15,086 nucleotides of DNA from Spirochaetaceae bacterium (lineage in GTDB: Bacteria > Spirochaetota > Spirochaetia > Sphaerochaetales > Sphaerochaetaceae): assembly GCA_003454065.1 (NCBI GenBank), contig DMKZ01000079.1, positions 1-15,086 of the forward strand, written 5' to 3'. Shown piece after piece: positions 1-7,178 of this stretch; position 1 is the stretch's first letter, and each line of letters begins with the position of its first letter. Below the pieces are notes generated by a model, which was given only the letters and a program-made list of their open reading frames with translations, searched no databases and was not told the origin of the DNA. Both the position numbers and the translations under genes were made by a program.

Positions 1-380
1 TTGTTTCTATAACCGCACTTGATTATCCTCGTGTAGCCGCCGTTCCTTTCCGAGAAAAGCGGGGCGATGTCATTGAAAAGCTTCGCAACCGCTTTCTCCG
101 TGTAAAGATGGCGCGCTACCTGCCGATGAGCATGCACATTCACCGCATTGGCCTTTCCGATATTTTCCGGATTGGTCTGTACGGAAAGCTTGGCGATTTC
201 ATTATTCGCATTCTTAGCTCTGGTAACAAGCTTCTCAACGCGCCTTTGCGTTTCCTTGGCCTTCGCAAGGGTAGTGACTATCCTCTCGTATAAGACAAGC
301 GAAGTGCATTGAGAGCGCAACAAAGCTTTTCTTTCGGCCGAATCTCTTGACAATTCGTTAAAACCATATCTGTGTCTCAT
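1..380 (-). CDS. rplQ: 50S ribosomal protein L17, 3' end cut by window edge
   Basis: Large-subunit protein L17, located near the peptide exit tunnel side of the 50S subunit. The reading frame opens at an ATG at 380 and stays open for 126 codons to the window edge. It starts MRHRYGFNELSRDSAERKAL, close to the family signature (MRHR..G..L.R...HR.AL), and near the edge reads YTRIIKCGYR, which matches the conserved I.K.G.R segment before the last 15 or so residues of ordinary L17. Only a short C-terminal tail should be missing. A GAGG lies 8 bases before the ATG. It is the last gene seen of the alpha operon and follows rpoA, as in most bacteria, but after a 99-base gap that is long for this cluster. 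Confidence 0.96.
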   Translation of the reverse strand, partial: MRHRYGFNELSRDSAERKALLRSQCTSLVLYERIVTTLAKAKETQRRVEKLVTRAKNANNEIAKLSVQTNPENIGKANAVNVHAHRQVARHLYTEKAVAKLFNDIAPLFSERNGGYTRIIKCGYRN

Positions 381-479
381 ATTCCGTTCCTCTATTTCCT
401 AAGATATTCGAAAACCTTCCATGGCGTACCTGAGAGCCTATCGTTTGAAGCATTCGCAAGCTGTCAGGATACCATTCAA
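381..479. other. rpoA-rplQ intergenic gap, no recognised element
   Basis: This is the longest non-coding gap in the window (99 bases). Read on the minus strand it holds the rplQ ribosome binding site (GAGG) at its end. I found no stem followed by a T-run that would act as a terminator, and no convincing -35/-10 pair. A 31-codon open frame begins inside it and runs out of frame into rplQ, but it has no ribosome binding site or recognisable content. rplQ is most simply read as co-transcribed with rpoA. Confidence 0.5.
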
Positions 480-1493
480 TCAAAGCTCCAAACCCGTCAT
501 TCCCAAGGACAGACCGAGGTTTTGAAGCTTCTCCTTGATCTCGCCCAACGACTTCTCCCCGAAATTCTTCTCGCGAAGCAATTCGTCCTCGTTTTTCTGA
601 ACAAGCTCGTATATGAAGTTGATGTTTATCCTCTTCAAACAGCTCATGCTCCTGGAGTTCAGATCAAGCCTGTCAATGGAGCTCTTCAGCAATTCGATCC
701 TATCATTCTCGCATTTCTCGATTTCCTGCGAATTCAACACCTCGCTCTTATCGAAGTTGATGAACTTCTGCAAATATTCCGAAACTATGAACGCCGCCTG
801 ACCGACCGCATTGACAGCGCTGATAGCGCCATTGGTCCAGACTTCGAGCACAAGCTTTTCGAAATCATTCCTTTGGCCAACTCTCGCAGCATCGATCGAA
901 TAGTTCACCCTCACTACCGGAGAGAACAAGGAATCTATGGCTATGACACCATAAGTTTCCACGACATAGTTCTTCTGCATATCGGCAGGTATGTAACCTC
1001 TGCCGAAATCGATTTGGACATCTATGTCCATATCGACATCCTTCTCCATCGTAAGTATGTGCAAGTCGGAATTTATGACCTCGATGCCGTTTTTTGCAAA
1101 TGCCGCTCCTGTAAGTTCTCCCGGACCTTTGCAGCTTATCGTCATCACCTGACTTTCAAAGTCCTCTCCCGAACATTTCAAAGCAAGCTTCTTTATGTTC
1201 GCTATGATTTCGACTATGTCTTCCTTAACTCCGGGCAAAGCCTCGAACTCATTGGAAATGGTGGTTAGATTCCCATCTTTTCTGACATGAAACATCAGCG
1301 AACTGACCGCATACCCCTGAATCGAAGAAAGCAAAGCACGCCTCAGGGAGTTGCCGATCGTAGTGCCGAAGCCCCTTTCGAACGGATATGCGGCTATCTT
1401 GGCATACTCTTTATTTCCACCATCTTCCTCGACGACTTCGTATTCCACCGTTTTCGGAAGTGTCAAACCCTTTAAAAGATTCTTCTTAGTCAT
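480..1493 (-). CDS. rpoA: DNA-directed RNA polymerase subunit alpha
   Basis: Alpha subunit of RNA polymerase, 337 residues. The N-terminal domain forms the dimer on which beta and beta' assemble; the C-terminal domain binds upstream promoter DNA and activators. The N-terminal domain (about 1-240) shows the conserved block PFERGFGTTIGNSLRRALLS (37-56) and the later RVGQR..F.KL..EVWTNG block (204-222). A linker of about 25 residues follows. The C-terminal domain (about 265-337) carries the RS..CL helix (281-286), NFGEKSL (310-316) and GLSLGM near the end. The start ATG at 1493 has an AAGGGG just upstream and lies 22 bases after rpsD. One oddity is that the residue equivalent to E. coli Asn268, a DNA contact, is Ser284 here. 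The K.NLLKG N-terminus recalls spirochaete alpha subunits (memory, not searched). Confidence 0.98.
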   Translation of the reverse strand: MTKKNLLKGLTLPKTVEYEVVEEDGGNKEYAKIAAYPFERGFGTTIGNSLRRALLSSIQGYAVSSLMFHVRKDGNLTTISNEFEALPGVKEDIVEIIANIKKLALKCSGEDFESQVMTISCKGPGELTGAAFAKNGIEVINSDLHILTMEKDVDMDIDVQIDFGRGYIPADMQKNYVVETYGVIAIDSLFSPVVRVNYSIDAARVGQRNDFEKLVLEVWTNGAISAVNAVGQAAFIVSEYLQKFINFDKSEVLNSQEIEKCENDRIELLKSSIDRLDLNSRSMSCLKRININFIYELVQKNEDELLREKNFGEKSLGEIKEKLQNLGLSLGMTGLEL

Positions 1494-1515
1494 ATCGCCC
1501 CTTTACAATCAACGG

Positions 1516-2169
1516 TTATTTGGAATACAACTCGACGATCAGCTGTTCATTGACGTTCTGCAAATCATGTATTTCGCTTCTGACAGGATTTGAAACGAAC
1601 TTTCCGGACATGGCGTCAACGTCCAGCGAAAGCCATGAAACAGTATTATTCTCACGCTTCGAAAGGCCTGAAAGATTCTCCCTGAACAGCTTGCTCTCGC
1701 GGCTTTGAGGCCTGATGGAAATCGAATCGCCGTCCTTGAGCTGATACGACGGGATGTTGACAACCCTTCCGTTGACCATCACATGCCCGTGGCAGACTAT
1801 CTGCGAGGCCTGCGATCTGGACTTTGCGAAATGAAGCCTGTACACAACATTGTCAAGCCTCCTTTCAAGAAGATTGATCATATTCTGTCCGGTAACGCCG
1901 CTCATCTTCGTCGCTTTCTCGAAGGTGATGTGGAATTGCTTTTCAAGCATTCCGTACATCCTCTTGAGCTTCTGCTTTTCGCGCAGCTGCAATCCGTAAT
2001 CCGTATTCTTCCTGCCACGCACTTTCGGATCCTTCCCGGGTGCGGCGGTTCTCTTTCCAGACTCGCTCTTGAGCGGGCATTTTCCGGAAGAGCATCTGTC
2101 GCCTTTAAGATAAAGCTGAGTCTGTTCGGCTCTGCAATACCTGCATTTAGGTCCTGTGTACCTTGCCAT
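1516..2169 (-). CDS. rpsD: 30S ribosomal protein S4, zinc-binding form
   Basis: Primary 16S rRNA-binding protein S4, an early 30S assembly factor; 217 residues from the ATG at 2169. An in-frame TTG two codons further upstream is less likely, because the AAGGAG sits about 10 bases before the ATG and too close to the TTG. The N-terminus keeps four cysteines (C9, C12, C26, C31), the zinc-bearing C+ type. The S4 RNA-binding fold covers about 100-160 (LERRLDNVVYRLHFAKSR, then VNGRVVNIPSY). The C-terminus ends in the usual VNEQLIVELYSK style. It sits between rpsK and rpoA, the standard alpha-operon slot, where S4 is the autogenous repressor in E. coli; no pseudoknot operator was recognised here. 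Confidence 0.98.
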   Translation of the reverse strand: MARYTGPKCRYCRAEQTQLYLKGDRCSSGKCPLKSESGKRTAAPGKDPKVRGRKNTDYGLQLREKQKLKRMYGMLEKQFHITFEKATKMSGVTGQNMINLLERRLDNVVYRLHFAKSRSQASQIVCHGHVMVNGRVVNIPSYQLKDGDSISIRPQSRESKLFRENLSGLSKRENNTVSWLSLDVDAMSGKFVSNPVRSEIHDLQNVNEQLIVELYSK

Positions 2170-2186
2170 AAACAATCTTCTCCTTA

Positions 2187-2570
2187 CTACAGTCTTCTAG
2201 TTTTTCTCGGTCGGCAACCGTTATGGGGTATAGGAGTGACATCCCTGATCAGCCTGACTTTAATCCCTTCCTTGCCGATGGCCCTTATAGCCGTCTCTCT
2301 GCCCGAACCGGGACCCTTGACATAAACATTGACTTCGCTAAGACCATAATCCTTTGCTTTCTTAATAGCGTTCTCCATAACGGTTTGAGCTGCAAAAGAC
2401 GTGCTTTTCTTCGCGCCCCTGTACCCTTGCGCTCCCGAAGAGCACCATGATATGGTGTTTCCATTCAAATCGGTTACGGTGATTATCGTGTTGTTGAACG
2501 TCGCCTGAATATAGACATTTCCCTCGCGAACGGTCTTCTTCACCTTTGTTTTCTTCTTGGTAACAGCCAT
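2187..2570 (-). CDS. rpsK: 30S ribosomal protein S11
   Basis: Small-subunit platform protein S11, 127 residues, contacting 16S rRNA and the mRNA exit region together with S7 and S18. Visible signatures are the N-terminal AT..NTI.T.TD.NGN segment (23-38), [14 protein letters not shown] (44-57), [14 protein letters not shown] in the middle and the C-terminal [16 protein letters not shown], which is nearly invariant in bacteria. The basic N-terminal tail ([13 protein letters not shown]) is usual for the family. The ATG at 2570 follows an AAGGAGAGG and lies 11 bases after the rpsM stop. Nothing is unusual in length or motifs. Confidence 0.98.
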   Translation of the reverse strand: MAVTKKKTKVKKTVREGNVYIQATFNNTIITVTDLNGNTISWCSSGAQGYRGAKKSTSFAAQTVMENAIKKAKDYGLSEVNVYVKGPGSGRETAIRAIGKEGIKVRLIRDVTPIPHNGCRPRKTRRL

Positions 2571-2581
2571 CTTGCCTCTCC

Positions 2582-2947
2582 TTATTTCTTCTTACCCGCA
2601 ACAGTCTTCTTCTTGCCTTTTCTGGTTCTTGCGTTGGTCTTGGTCCTCTGACCTCTGACAGGCAAACCCTTCCTATGCCTCAAGCCCCTATAGCAGCCGA
2701 TATCCATCAAAGCCTTGATGTTCTGCGCGACTTCAGAACGAAGCGAGCCTTCGACCTTATAGGATTCCTCGATTATCTTCCTAAGAAGAGTAAGCTCCTC
2801 GGTAGATAAGGAATTTATTCTCGCATTAGAGTCGATACCCGCCTTCTCGCAGATATCCATAGCGCTCTTATTACCGATACCATAAATGTAAGTCAATGCG
2901 ATCTTAGTTGCCTTATTCGGCAAATCAACGCCTGCAATACGTGCCAT
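2582..2947 (-). CDS. rpsM: 30S ribosomal protein S13
   Basis: Head protein S13, 121 residues, forming bridges B1a/B1b to the large subunit (B1b partner is L5) and touching P-site tRNA with its basic tail. The sequence begins [20 protein letters not shown], has the helix-hairpin-helix YGIGNKSA (22-29), [19 protein letters not shown] in the last third, and a Lys-rich C-terminal tail ([17 protein letters not shown]). It follows rpmJ by 11 bases. S13 is the intersubunit partner of L5, and the L5 in this window is strongly modified, so a check of this protein for compensating change is natural; I see none. Confidence 0.98.
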   Translation of the reverse strand: MARIAGVDLPNKATKIALTYIYGIGNKSAMDICEKAGIDSNARINSLSTEELTLLRKIIEESYKVEGSLRSEVAQNIKALMDIGCYRGLRHRKGLPVRGQRTKTNARTRKGKKKTVAGKKK

Positions 2948-2958
2948 TTTTATTTATT

Positions 2959-3075
2959 CTACCCCTTTTGTCTCTGTTTATGCTTAGGATTGGAACATAC
3001 AATCCTGACAACACCATTACGCCTGATGACTTTGCATTTATCGCAAATCGGCTTCACACTTGCTCTAACTTTCAT
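2959..3075 (-). CDS. rpmJ: 50S ribosomal protein L36, zinc-binding form
   Basis: Smallest 50S protein, 38 residues, bound to 23S rRNA at the base of the L7/L12 side. The sequence begins [20 protein letters not shown] and ends with PKHKQRQKG. The zinc ligands are all present: C11, C14, C27 and H32, so this is the C+ form. The ATG at 3075 is preceded by GAGG at six bases. It lies 30 bases after secY and 11 before rpsM. In many bacteria map, adk or infA lie between secY and rpmJ; here they are absent, an arrangement I associate with spirochaetes. Confidence 0.97.
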   Translation of the reverse strand: MKVRASVKPICDKCKVIRRNGVVRIVCSNPKHKQRQKG

Positions 3076-3105
3076 ACAAAACCTCTTTCTCAAACCAAAA
3101 ACGCA

Positions 3106-4413
3106 TCAAAGCGATCTGCTCCTGCCGCCAGAATACATGAGTCTGTTCTGCGACTTGATGATTCCTTCGATGCTATGCACCGTATCCAGCTCCACGCCAA
3201 CCATTATCAGCAATGACGTTCCACCTAAAAGCATAGCAACATTCGCAGGAAAATGGAACACCAATTGGACAATCGTGGGCAAAAGGGCTATAAAAGCCAG
3301 GAACAAGCTTCCGGGAAGTATGATCCTGTTCAAAACCTTCGTAAGATACTCTTCCATATTGTCCGCCCTGACGCCTTGTATGGTGCCGCCGTTCTCCCTG
3401 ATCTGCTTGGATATCTCGATGGGATTCAGCGTAACCTGCGTATAGAAAAAGGCGAAGGCGATTATAAGAAGCGTATGTATTATCAAATACGGATAGCCTT
3501 GCGGATTCAGCCACGCCGCGAAACGATTGAGCCATCTGACATTGGGCCCTAAAGCGGCTGCTATCTGCAACGGAAACGACAGAACTGCAGAAGCGAAGAT
3601 GACCGGAATGACCCCTGACGGATTGAGCTTGAAAGGGATGTGCGAGCTTTGCGCACCGTATATCTTCCTGCCCACTATCCTCTTCGAGTATGTGACGTAA
3701 ATCCTTCTTTCGCCTTTCTCCTCATAAATCACGAGAACTACGACCACGCAGAATATGACCGCCAAGATAGCAACGGAAACAGGATTTATCGTATCGTTTC
3801 TCAAGCCTGTGATCAAAGTCCATACCGCAGAAGGAATCCTCGCTACGATACCAGCGAAAATCAGCAAGGAAATACCGTTCCCCACCCCCTTCTCCGTTAT
3901 CCTTTCGCCAAGCCAGACCATGAACATGCTGCCTGCCGTACAGGTTATCGCGGTGATGACTGCAAACCATGTCGGGCTTATAGTCAGGATGCCAGGGAAT
4001 TCCCTAGAATAGACCACGACGGCATACGATTGCACGATGCACACTAGAATCGTCCCGTATCTCATCCATCTTTGAACCTTTGCCTGCCCCGAGGGGTCCT
4101 TCGCCATATCCTTGAGCTTCGGAACTATTATCAGAAGAAGCTGGAATATGATCTGCGCGGATATGTAAGGCATTACGCCAAGCATCAAAATGGAAAAATT
4201 CGAGAACGCGCCGCCGGAGAAAAAGTCCAAATACTCAGACAAAAAGCCCAAAGCGGAACTTGAGGACGGGCTTGCATTCAAAAGAACCGCCGGATTTATG
4301 CCCGGAATGGGTATAAAAGCCCCGATTCTCGTGACAACAAGCAGAAGAAGAGTGTAGATAATCTTCTTTCTCAAGGAATTTATCCTAAAAGAATCAGCCA
4401 GAATGTTCGACAT
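3106..4413 (-). CDS. secY: Sec translocon channel subunit SecY
   Basis: Integral membrane channel of the Sec pathway, 435 residues, through which SecA or the ribosome pushes unfolded proteins. Ten hydrophobic segments can be placed at about 18-38, 72-97, 118-136, 149-169, 181-203, 213-232, 268-288, 308-328, 367-387 and 392-410. Conserved family blocks are visible: RIGAFIPIPGI after the first segment, GERITEKGVGNGISLLIF (169-186), FKLNPSGVIPVIFASA (261-276), the YTQVTLNP.E.S..IRENGGTI block (324-345), and the C-terminal cytosolic tail. The cytosolic loops 230-265 and 330-365 are the SecA/ribosome docking loops. The ATG lies one base after the rplO stop, so the two are coupled. This is the normal last gene of the spc operon. 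Confidence 0.98.
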   Translation of the reverse strand: MSNILADSFRINSLRKKIIYTLLLLVVTRIGAFIPIPGINPAVLLNASPSSSSALGFLSEYLDFFSGGAFSNFSILMLGVMPYISAQIIFQLLLIIVPKLKDMAKDPSGQAKVQRWMRYGTILVCIVQSYAVVVYSREFPGILTISPTWFAVITAITCTAGSMFMVWLGERITEKGVGNGISLLIFAGIVARIPSAVWTLITGLRNDTINPVSVAILAVIFCVVVVLVIYEEKGERRIYVTYSKRIVGRKIYGAQSSHIPFKLNPSGVIPVIFASAVLSFPLQIAAALGPNVRWLNRFAAWLNPQGYPYLIIHTLLIIAFAFFYTQVTLNPIEISKQIRENGGTIQGVRADNMEEYLTKVLNRIILPGSLFLAFIALLPTIVQLVFHFPANVAMLLGGTSLLIMVGVELDTVHSIEGIIKSQNRLMYSGGRSRSL

Positions 4414-4414
4414 C

Positions 4415-4846
4415 TTACCTCACTTCCCCGCCAAGCGACTTGACCTTTTCGGCAGCGCTTTCGGAAATCCTAATGCCCTCAATCGTCACCTTCTTGTCAA
4501 ATTTCTCGCCATTGAGAATCTTGGCCTCATTGCTCTTACCCTTCAAAAGCCCCCTCTTCCTGAGTTCGGCATCGTTCACGCTTTCCCCATCCAAAAAGAA
4601 CGAATCTATCTGGTCGAGGGATATCGCAACATATTCCTTCTTGAAGGGGTAATTAGAGAAGCCTCTGCGGGCGACTCTTCTGTATAGGGGCATCTGTCCG
4701 CCTTCGAACCCGGGACGGACCCCACCGCCGGATCTGGCATTCTGGCCGTTATTGCCGCGACCGCATCTCCTTCCGGACGAAGAATGCCCTCTGCCTACTA
4801 TCGTCTTGCGTCTGTTCGCTCCCCTAGGAGCCACTATGGTAGCCAT
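4415..4846 (-). CDS. rplO: 50S ribosomal protein L15
   Basis: Late-assembly 50S protein L15, 143 residues. The N-terminal half is a Gly/Arg-rich extended tail that threads into 23S rRNA (GRGHSSSGRRCGRGNNGQNARSGGG about 18-42, then PGFEGGQMPLYRR.ARRGF), the family hallmark. The C-terminal globular half (about 70-143) has the usual I...L..F.DG..V....L...GL pattern. The N-terminus is a little unlike the common M.L..L.P..G: it reads MATIVAPRGANRRKT. The start codon shares its A with the rpmD stop (TGATG), so translation is coupled to L30. The normal spc order rpmD-rplO-secY is kept. Confidence 0.97.
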   Translation of the reverse strand: MATIVAPRGANRRKTIVGRGHSSSGRRCGRGNNGQNARSGGGVRPGFEGGQMPLYRRVARRGFSNYPFKKEYVAISLDQIDSFFLDGESVNDAELRKRGLLKGKSNEAKILNGEKFDKKVTIEGIRISESAAEKVKSLGGEVR

Positions 4847-5052
4847 CAGTTCACCCCCTCGACCTTGACCAAATGCCTGATAACATTAATCATTCCCCAA
4901 GTCACATCGTCGTTTTTGCGTATGCAATACCCGGAAATCTTGCCCGTAAGCCCCAAGGACTTAGCCGTTTTCCTCTGATTGGGAAGAGATGAGATCAAGC
5001 TTTTGCAAAGCGTAATTTTCAGCCTAGGGCTGTCGATTTTCTCCTGTTTCAT
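4846..5052 (-). CDS. rpmD: 50S ribosomal protein L30
   Basis: Small 50S protein L30, 68 residues from the ATG at 5052. An in-frame GTG at 5067 inside the end of rpsE would add five residues, but the GGGG about 9 bases before the ATG favours the shorter form. Visible features are the beta strand KITLCKSLISSLPNQRKTAKSLGL and the helix-strand pair ending GMINVIRHLVKVEGV. This resembles the family pattern (K.T...S.IG....Q..T...LGL....), although the usual Ile-Gly is Ser-Ser here. It lies between rpsE (5-base gap) and rplO (1-base overlap), which settles its identity. Confidence 0.95.
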   Translation of the reverse strand: MKQEKIDSPRLKITLCKSLISSLPNQRKTAKSLGLTGKISGYCIRKNDDVTWGMINVIRHLVKVEGVN

Positions 5053-5057
5053 AATTA

Positions 5058-5615
5058 TCAACCCCACATCTCGCTCTTGCTCAGACCGCGATTCATACTT
5101 ATCTCGTTGGCATCCATAAGGCTCTCAAGCCCGCATATGGCAGCCTTGATCACATTGCTCTTGTTGTTGGAGCCAAGAGATTTGCTCAATATATCCGTTA
5201 TGCCTGCAGCATCGCATACCGCCCTGACGCTTCCTCCGGCAATGACTCCGGTTCCTGCCGAAGCCGGCCTGAGAAGCACGGATGCGCTCTTATACTTTCC
5301 CAATATCTCATGCGGAAGAGTCACATTATACGAATTGCTCTCCGGATTGAAAACCTTCTTGAGCGAAATGCGCTTCATGCTCTTCCTCGCCTTCTGCGTC
5401 GCTTTCTTGATAGCTTCAGACACGTCATTAGCCTTTCCGAGACCAAATCCGACGCTTCCGTTCTTATCTCCGACAACCATCAATGCGGCGAAAGATATCG
5501 TCCTGCCGCCTTTCGTGGATTTCGACACCCTATTAACCGAAATCAGCTTCTCGACTATGTTGTCGGTCTTCGCATCATCCGTTCTTTTTCTTCTATTATC
5601 ATCTCTTCGTGGCAT
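5058..5615 (-). CDS. rpsE: 30S ribosomal protein S5
   Basis: Decoding-accuracy protein S5, 185 residues, on the solvent side of the 30S near the mRNA entry pore, with S4 and S8. The N-terminal double-stranded RNA-binding-like domain includes KLISVNRVSK.TKGGR..SF.ALMVVGD.NG.VGFG.GKANDV (about 23-66). The C-terminal part has LLRPASAGTGVIAGG.VRAVCDAAGI.DIL.KSLGS.N..NV..A, all as expected. The highly charged N-terminal lead (RRDDNRRKRTDDAK) is typical of extended bacterial S5. Spacing to rplR is 17 bases. Nothing departs from the family. Confidence 0.98.
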   Translation of the reverse strand: MPRRDDNRRKRTDDAKTDNIVEKLISVNRVSKSTKGGRTISFAALMVVGDKNGSVGFGLGKANDVSEAIKKATQKARKSMKRISLKKVFNPESNSYNVTLPHEILGKYKSASVLLRPASAGTGVIAGGSVRAVCDAAGITDILSKSLGSNNKSNVIKAAICGLESLMDANEISMNRGLSKSEMWG

Positions 5616-5632
5616 TCAAACACCCCCAATGG

Positions 5633-5992
5633 CTAGAAATCGATTCCAGCTTCTCTGATTCCATCAGCAAAAGACTTGACAATGCCGTGATACTTGTATC
5701 CGTTTCTATCGAAAACGCACGTCTTAATGTTTTTGCTGCTCATTCTTTTGCCCAACTCCAATCCAAGCTTCTTGGCGGATTCGACGTTATTGCGAAGAGC
5801 GGCGTATTCCTTTTCGATTCCGCTGATACAGCACATGGTCTCGCCTTTAACATCATCAATGACTTGTGCATACAGGTGCAGATTGCTTCTGAACACGCTG
5901 ACGCGAGGCCTTTCCAATGTTCCTTTGACCCTTTTTCTTATATGCGCCTTTCTCTTATCGCGCCTATGATTTTTCTTGACTATCGGTTTCAT
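5633..5992 (-). CDS. rplR: 50S ribosomal protein L18
   Basis: 5S rRNA-binding protein L18, 119 residues, part of the central protuberance with L5 and L25. The basic N-terminus (KNHRRDKRKAHIRKRVKGT) leads into ERPRVSVFRSNLHLYAQVIDD (27-47), and the C-terminal part has the conserved FDR.GYKYHG.VK.FADG.REAGI.F. Length and motifs are ordinary. L18 and L5 bind 5S rRNA together, so this is the closest structural neighbour of the extended L5 encoded 1.2 kb upstream in the transcript. It lies 17 bases after rplF and 17 before rpsE. Confidence 0.98.
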   Translation of the reverse strand: MKPIVKKNHRRDKRKAHIRKRVKGTLERPRVSVFRSNLHLYAQVIDDVKGETMCCISGIEKEYAALRNNVESAKKLGLELGKRMSSKNIKTCVFDRNGYKYHGIVKSFADGIREAGIDF

Positions 5993-6009
5993 TGCTTCTG
6001 CCTATCCCC

Positions 6010-6552
6010 TTATTTCTTCACACCGGATTTGCCGACCTTGCGTCTGATGACTTCCTTCTCAAGTTTTATGCCCTTGCCCTTATACGGCTCCGGTTTCCTC
6101 AAAGACCTGATTTCCGCGCAAACCTTGCCGACAAGCTGCTTGTCGATTCCCGATACAGCTATCTTCGTAGGTCCGTCAAGAGCGATCTTTATGCCCTCCG
6201 GTATCATGTATTCTATGATGGTGGAATAACCGAGAGAAAGCACAAGAATATCGCCCTTCAATTCGGCCTTATAACCGACACCGTTTATAACAAGGTTCGT
6301 AGTATATCCGGAAGTGACCCCGATGATCATATTGTTAAGCAGCTGCCTATACAAGCCATGCCTGCTTTTCGCATCTTTGGAATCATCCTTCCTTGTCACG
6401 TTCACGATGCCTTCGCCGACATTAAAGCCAACATAATCGTCAAACGGGCATTCTAATTTACCCTTGGGACCTTCAGCCTTCATGACATAGTTGTCAAACG
6501 AAAGCTTCACTCCTGCGGGAACTGCAATTGACTTTTTTCCTATTCTCGACAT
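6010..6552 (-). CDS. rplF: 50S ribosomal protein L6
   Basis: L6, 180 residues from the ATG at 6552, near the GTPase-associated centre and sarcin-ricin loop. A TTG nine codons upstream overlaps the rpsH end, but an AAGGGAG lies before the ATG and the sequence MSRIGKKSIAVPAGV is the universal L6 N-terminus. Two repeated L6 folds are visible: the first about 1-82 with GPKGKL, the second about 83-180 with INGVGYKAE, LGYS and the C-terminal signature RKPEPYKGKGI (rRNA contact). The spc position between rpsH and rplR is normal. Confidence 0.98.
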   Translation of the reverse strand: MSRIGKKSIAVPAGVKLSFDNYVMKAEGPKGKLECPFDDYVGFNVGEGIVNVTRKDDSKDAKSRHGLYRQLLNNMIIGVTSGYTTNLVINGVGYKAELKGDILVLSLGYSTIIEYMIPEGIKIALDGPTKIAVSGIDKQLVGKVCAEIRSLRKPEPYKGKGIKLEKEVIRRKVGKSGVKK

Positions 6553-6563
6553 GACACTCTCCC

Positions 6564-6962
6564 TTACCAGATCGAACAAATCAGCTCGCCGCCAACCTTA
6601 GCTTCCCTAGCTTTCCTTCCGGTAATAATGCCTGATGAAGTGGAAACGACAATCACGCCATACCCATTGAAGACCCTAGGCATTTCCTTATAACCGGAAT
6701 ACACCCTTCTTCCGGGAGTGCTGAGCTTCTTGATGCCCCTGATGACGCTGTTGTTGTTATTGTCGTATTTGAGGAAAATCTTTATGAATCTCCTGCTGCC
6801 GTCCTCAACGACCTTGAAACTATTGATATAGCCCTCGGCCTTAAATATCTTGCATATTTCCATCTTGGTGTTGGAAGCAGGCACGACAGTGCTGGAATGC
6901 TTGGCCAACGCCGCATTCCTGATCTTCGTCAACATATCTGCAATCGGATCTGATACTGACAT
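6564..6962 (-). CDS. rpsH: 30S ribosomal protein S8
   Basis: Primary 16S rRNA-binding protein S8 of the central domain, 132 residues. It opens [21 protein letters not shown] (family [16 protein letters not shown]), has the linking region with [36 protein letters not shown], and ends [10 protein letters not shown], all diagnostic. In E. coli S8 binds an rplE-leader structure that mimics its rRNA site and represses the spc operon; I cannot identify such a structure at the start of rplE here. The gap to rpsN is 12 bases. Confidence 0.98.
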   Translation of the reverse strand: MSVSDPIADMLTKIRNAALAKHSSTVVPASNTKMEICKIFKAEGYINSFKVVEDGSRRFIKIFLKYDNNNNSVIRGIKKLSTPGRRVYSGYKEMPRVFNGYGVIVVSTSSGIITGRKAREAKVGGELICSIW

Positions 6963-6974
6963 CCTAACACCTCC

Positions 6975-7160
6975 TTACCAACTCGATTTGGTCACGCCAG
7001 GGATCTGGCCTTCCGAAGCCAGCTTTCTGAAACAAAGCCTGCATATGCCAAAATCTCTCATATATCCTCTGGAGCGACCGCAAAGATTGCATCGCAGATT
7101 TTTCCTAGTGCTGAATTTGGGTTTTCTTTTTGCCCTGATAATCAAAGATTTCTTAGCCAT
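6975..7160 (-). CDS. rpsN: 30S ribosomal protein S14 type Z (zinc-binding)
   Basis: Short zinc-binding S14 (also called rpsZ), 61 residues, sitting in the 30S head and needed for late 30S assembly. Cysteines C24, C27, C40 and C43 form the CxxC...CxxC zinc site, flanked by [20 protein letters not shown], and the protein ends [11 protein letters not shown] as in nearly all type Z proteins. The long non-zinc S14 of proteobacteria is about 100 residues, so the class is clear. It directly follows the extended rplE gene (18-base gap) and precedes rpsH. Zinc starvation control through a paralogue cannot be judged from this window. Confidence 0.98.
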   Translation of the reverse strand: MAKKSLIIRAKRKPKFSTRKNLRCNLCGRSRGYMRDFGICRLCFRKLASEGQIPGVTKSSW

Positions 7161-7178
7161 ATTATCTCCATTTAGCCC

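Noticed and set aside
381..475. A 31-codon minus-strand open frame between rpoA and rplQ that runs out of frame into rplQ.
   Set aside because: No ribosome binding site, no recognisable sequence, and length expected by chance.
372..1268. A 298-codon open frame on the plus strand opposite rpoA.
   Set aside because: It lies antisense to a complete, well-conserved rpoA, has no family-like content, and its length follows from the codon bias of the gene opposite.
6553..6579. A TTG start adding nine residues to L6.
   Set aside because: The added stretch contains the ribosome binding site for the ATG at 6552, and MSRIGKK is the family N-terminus.
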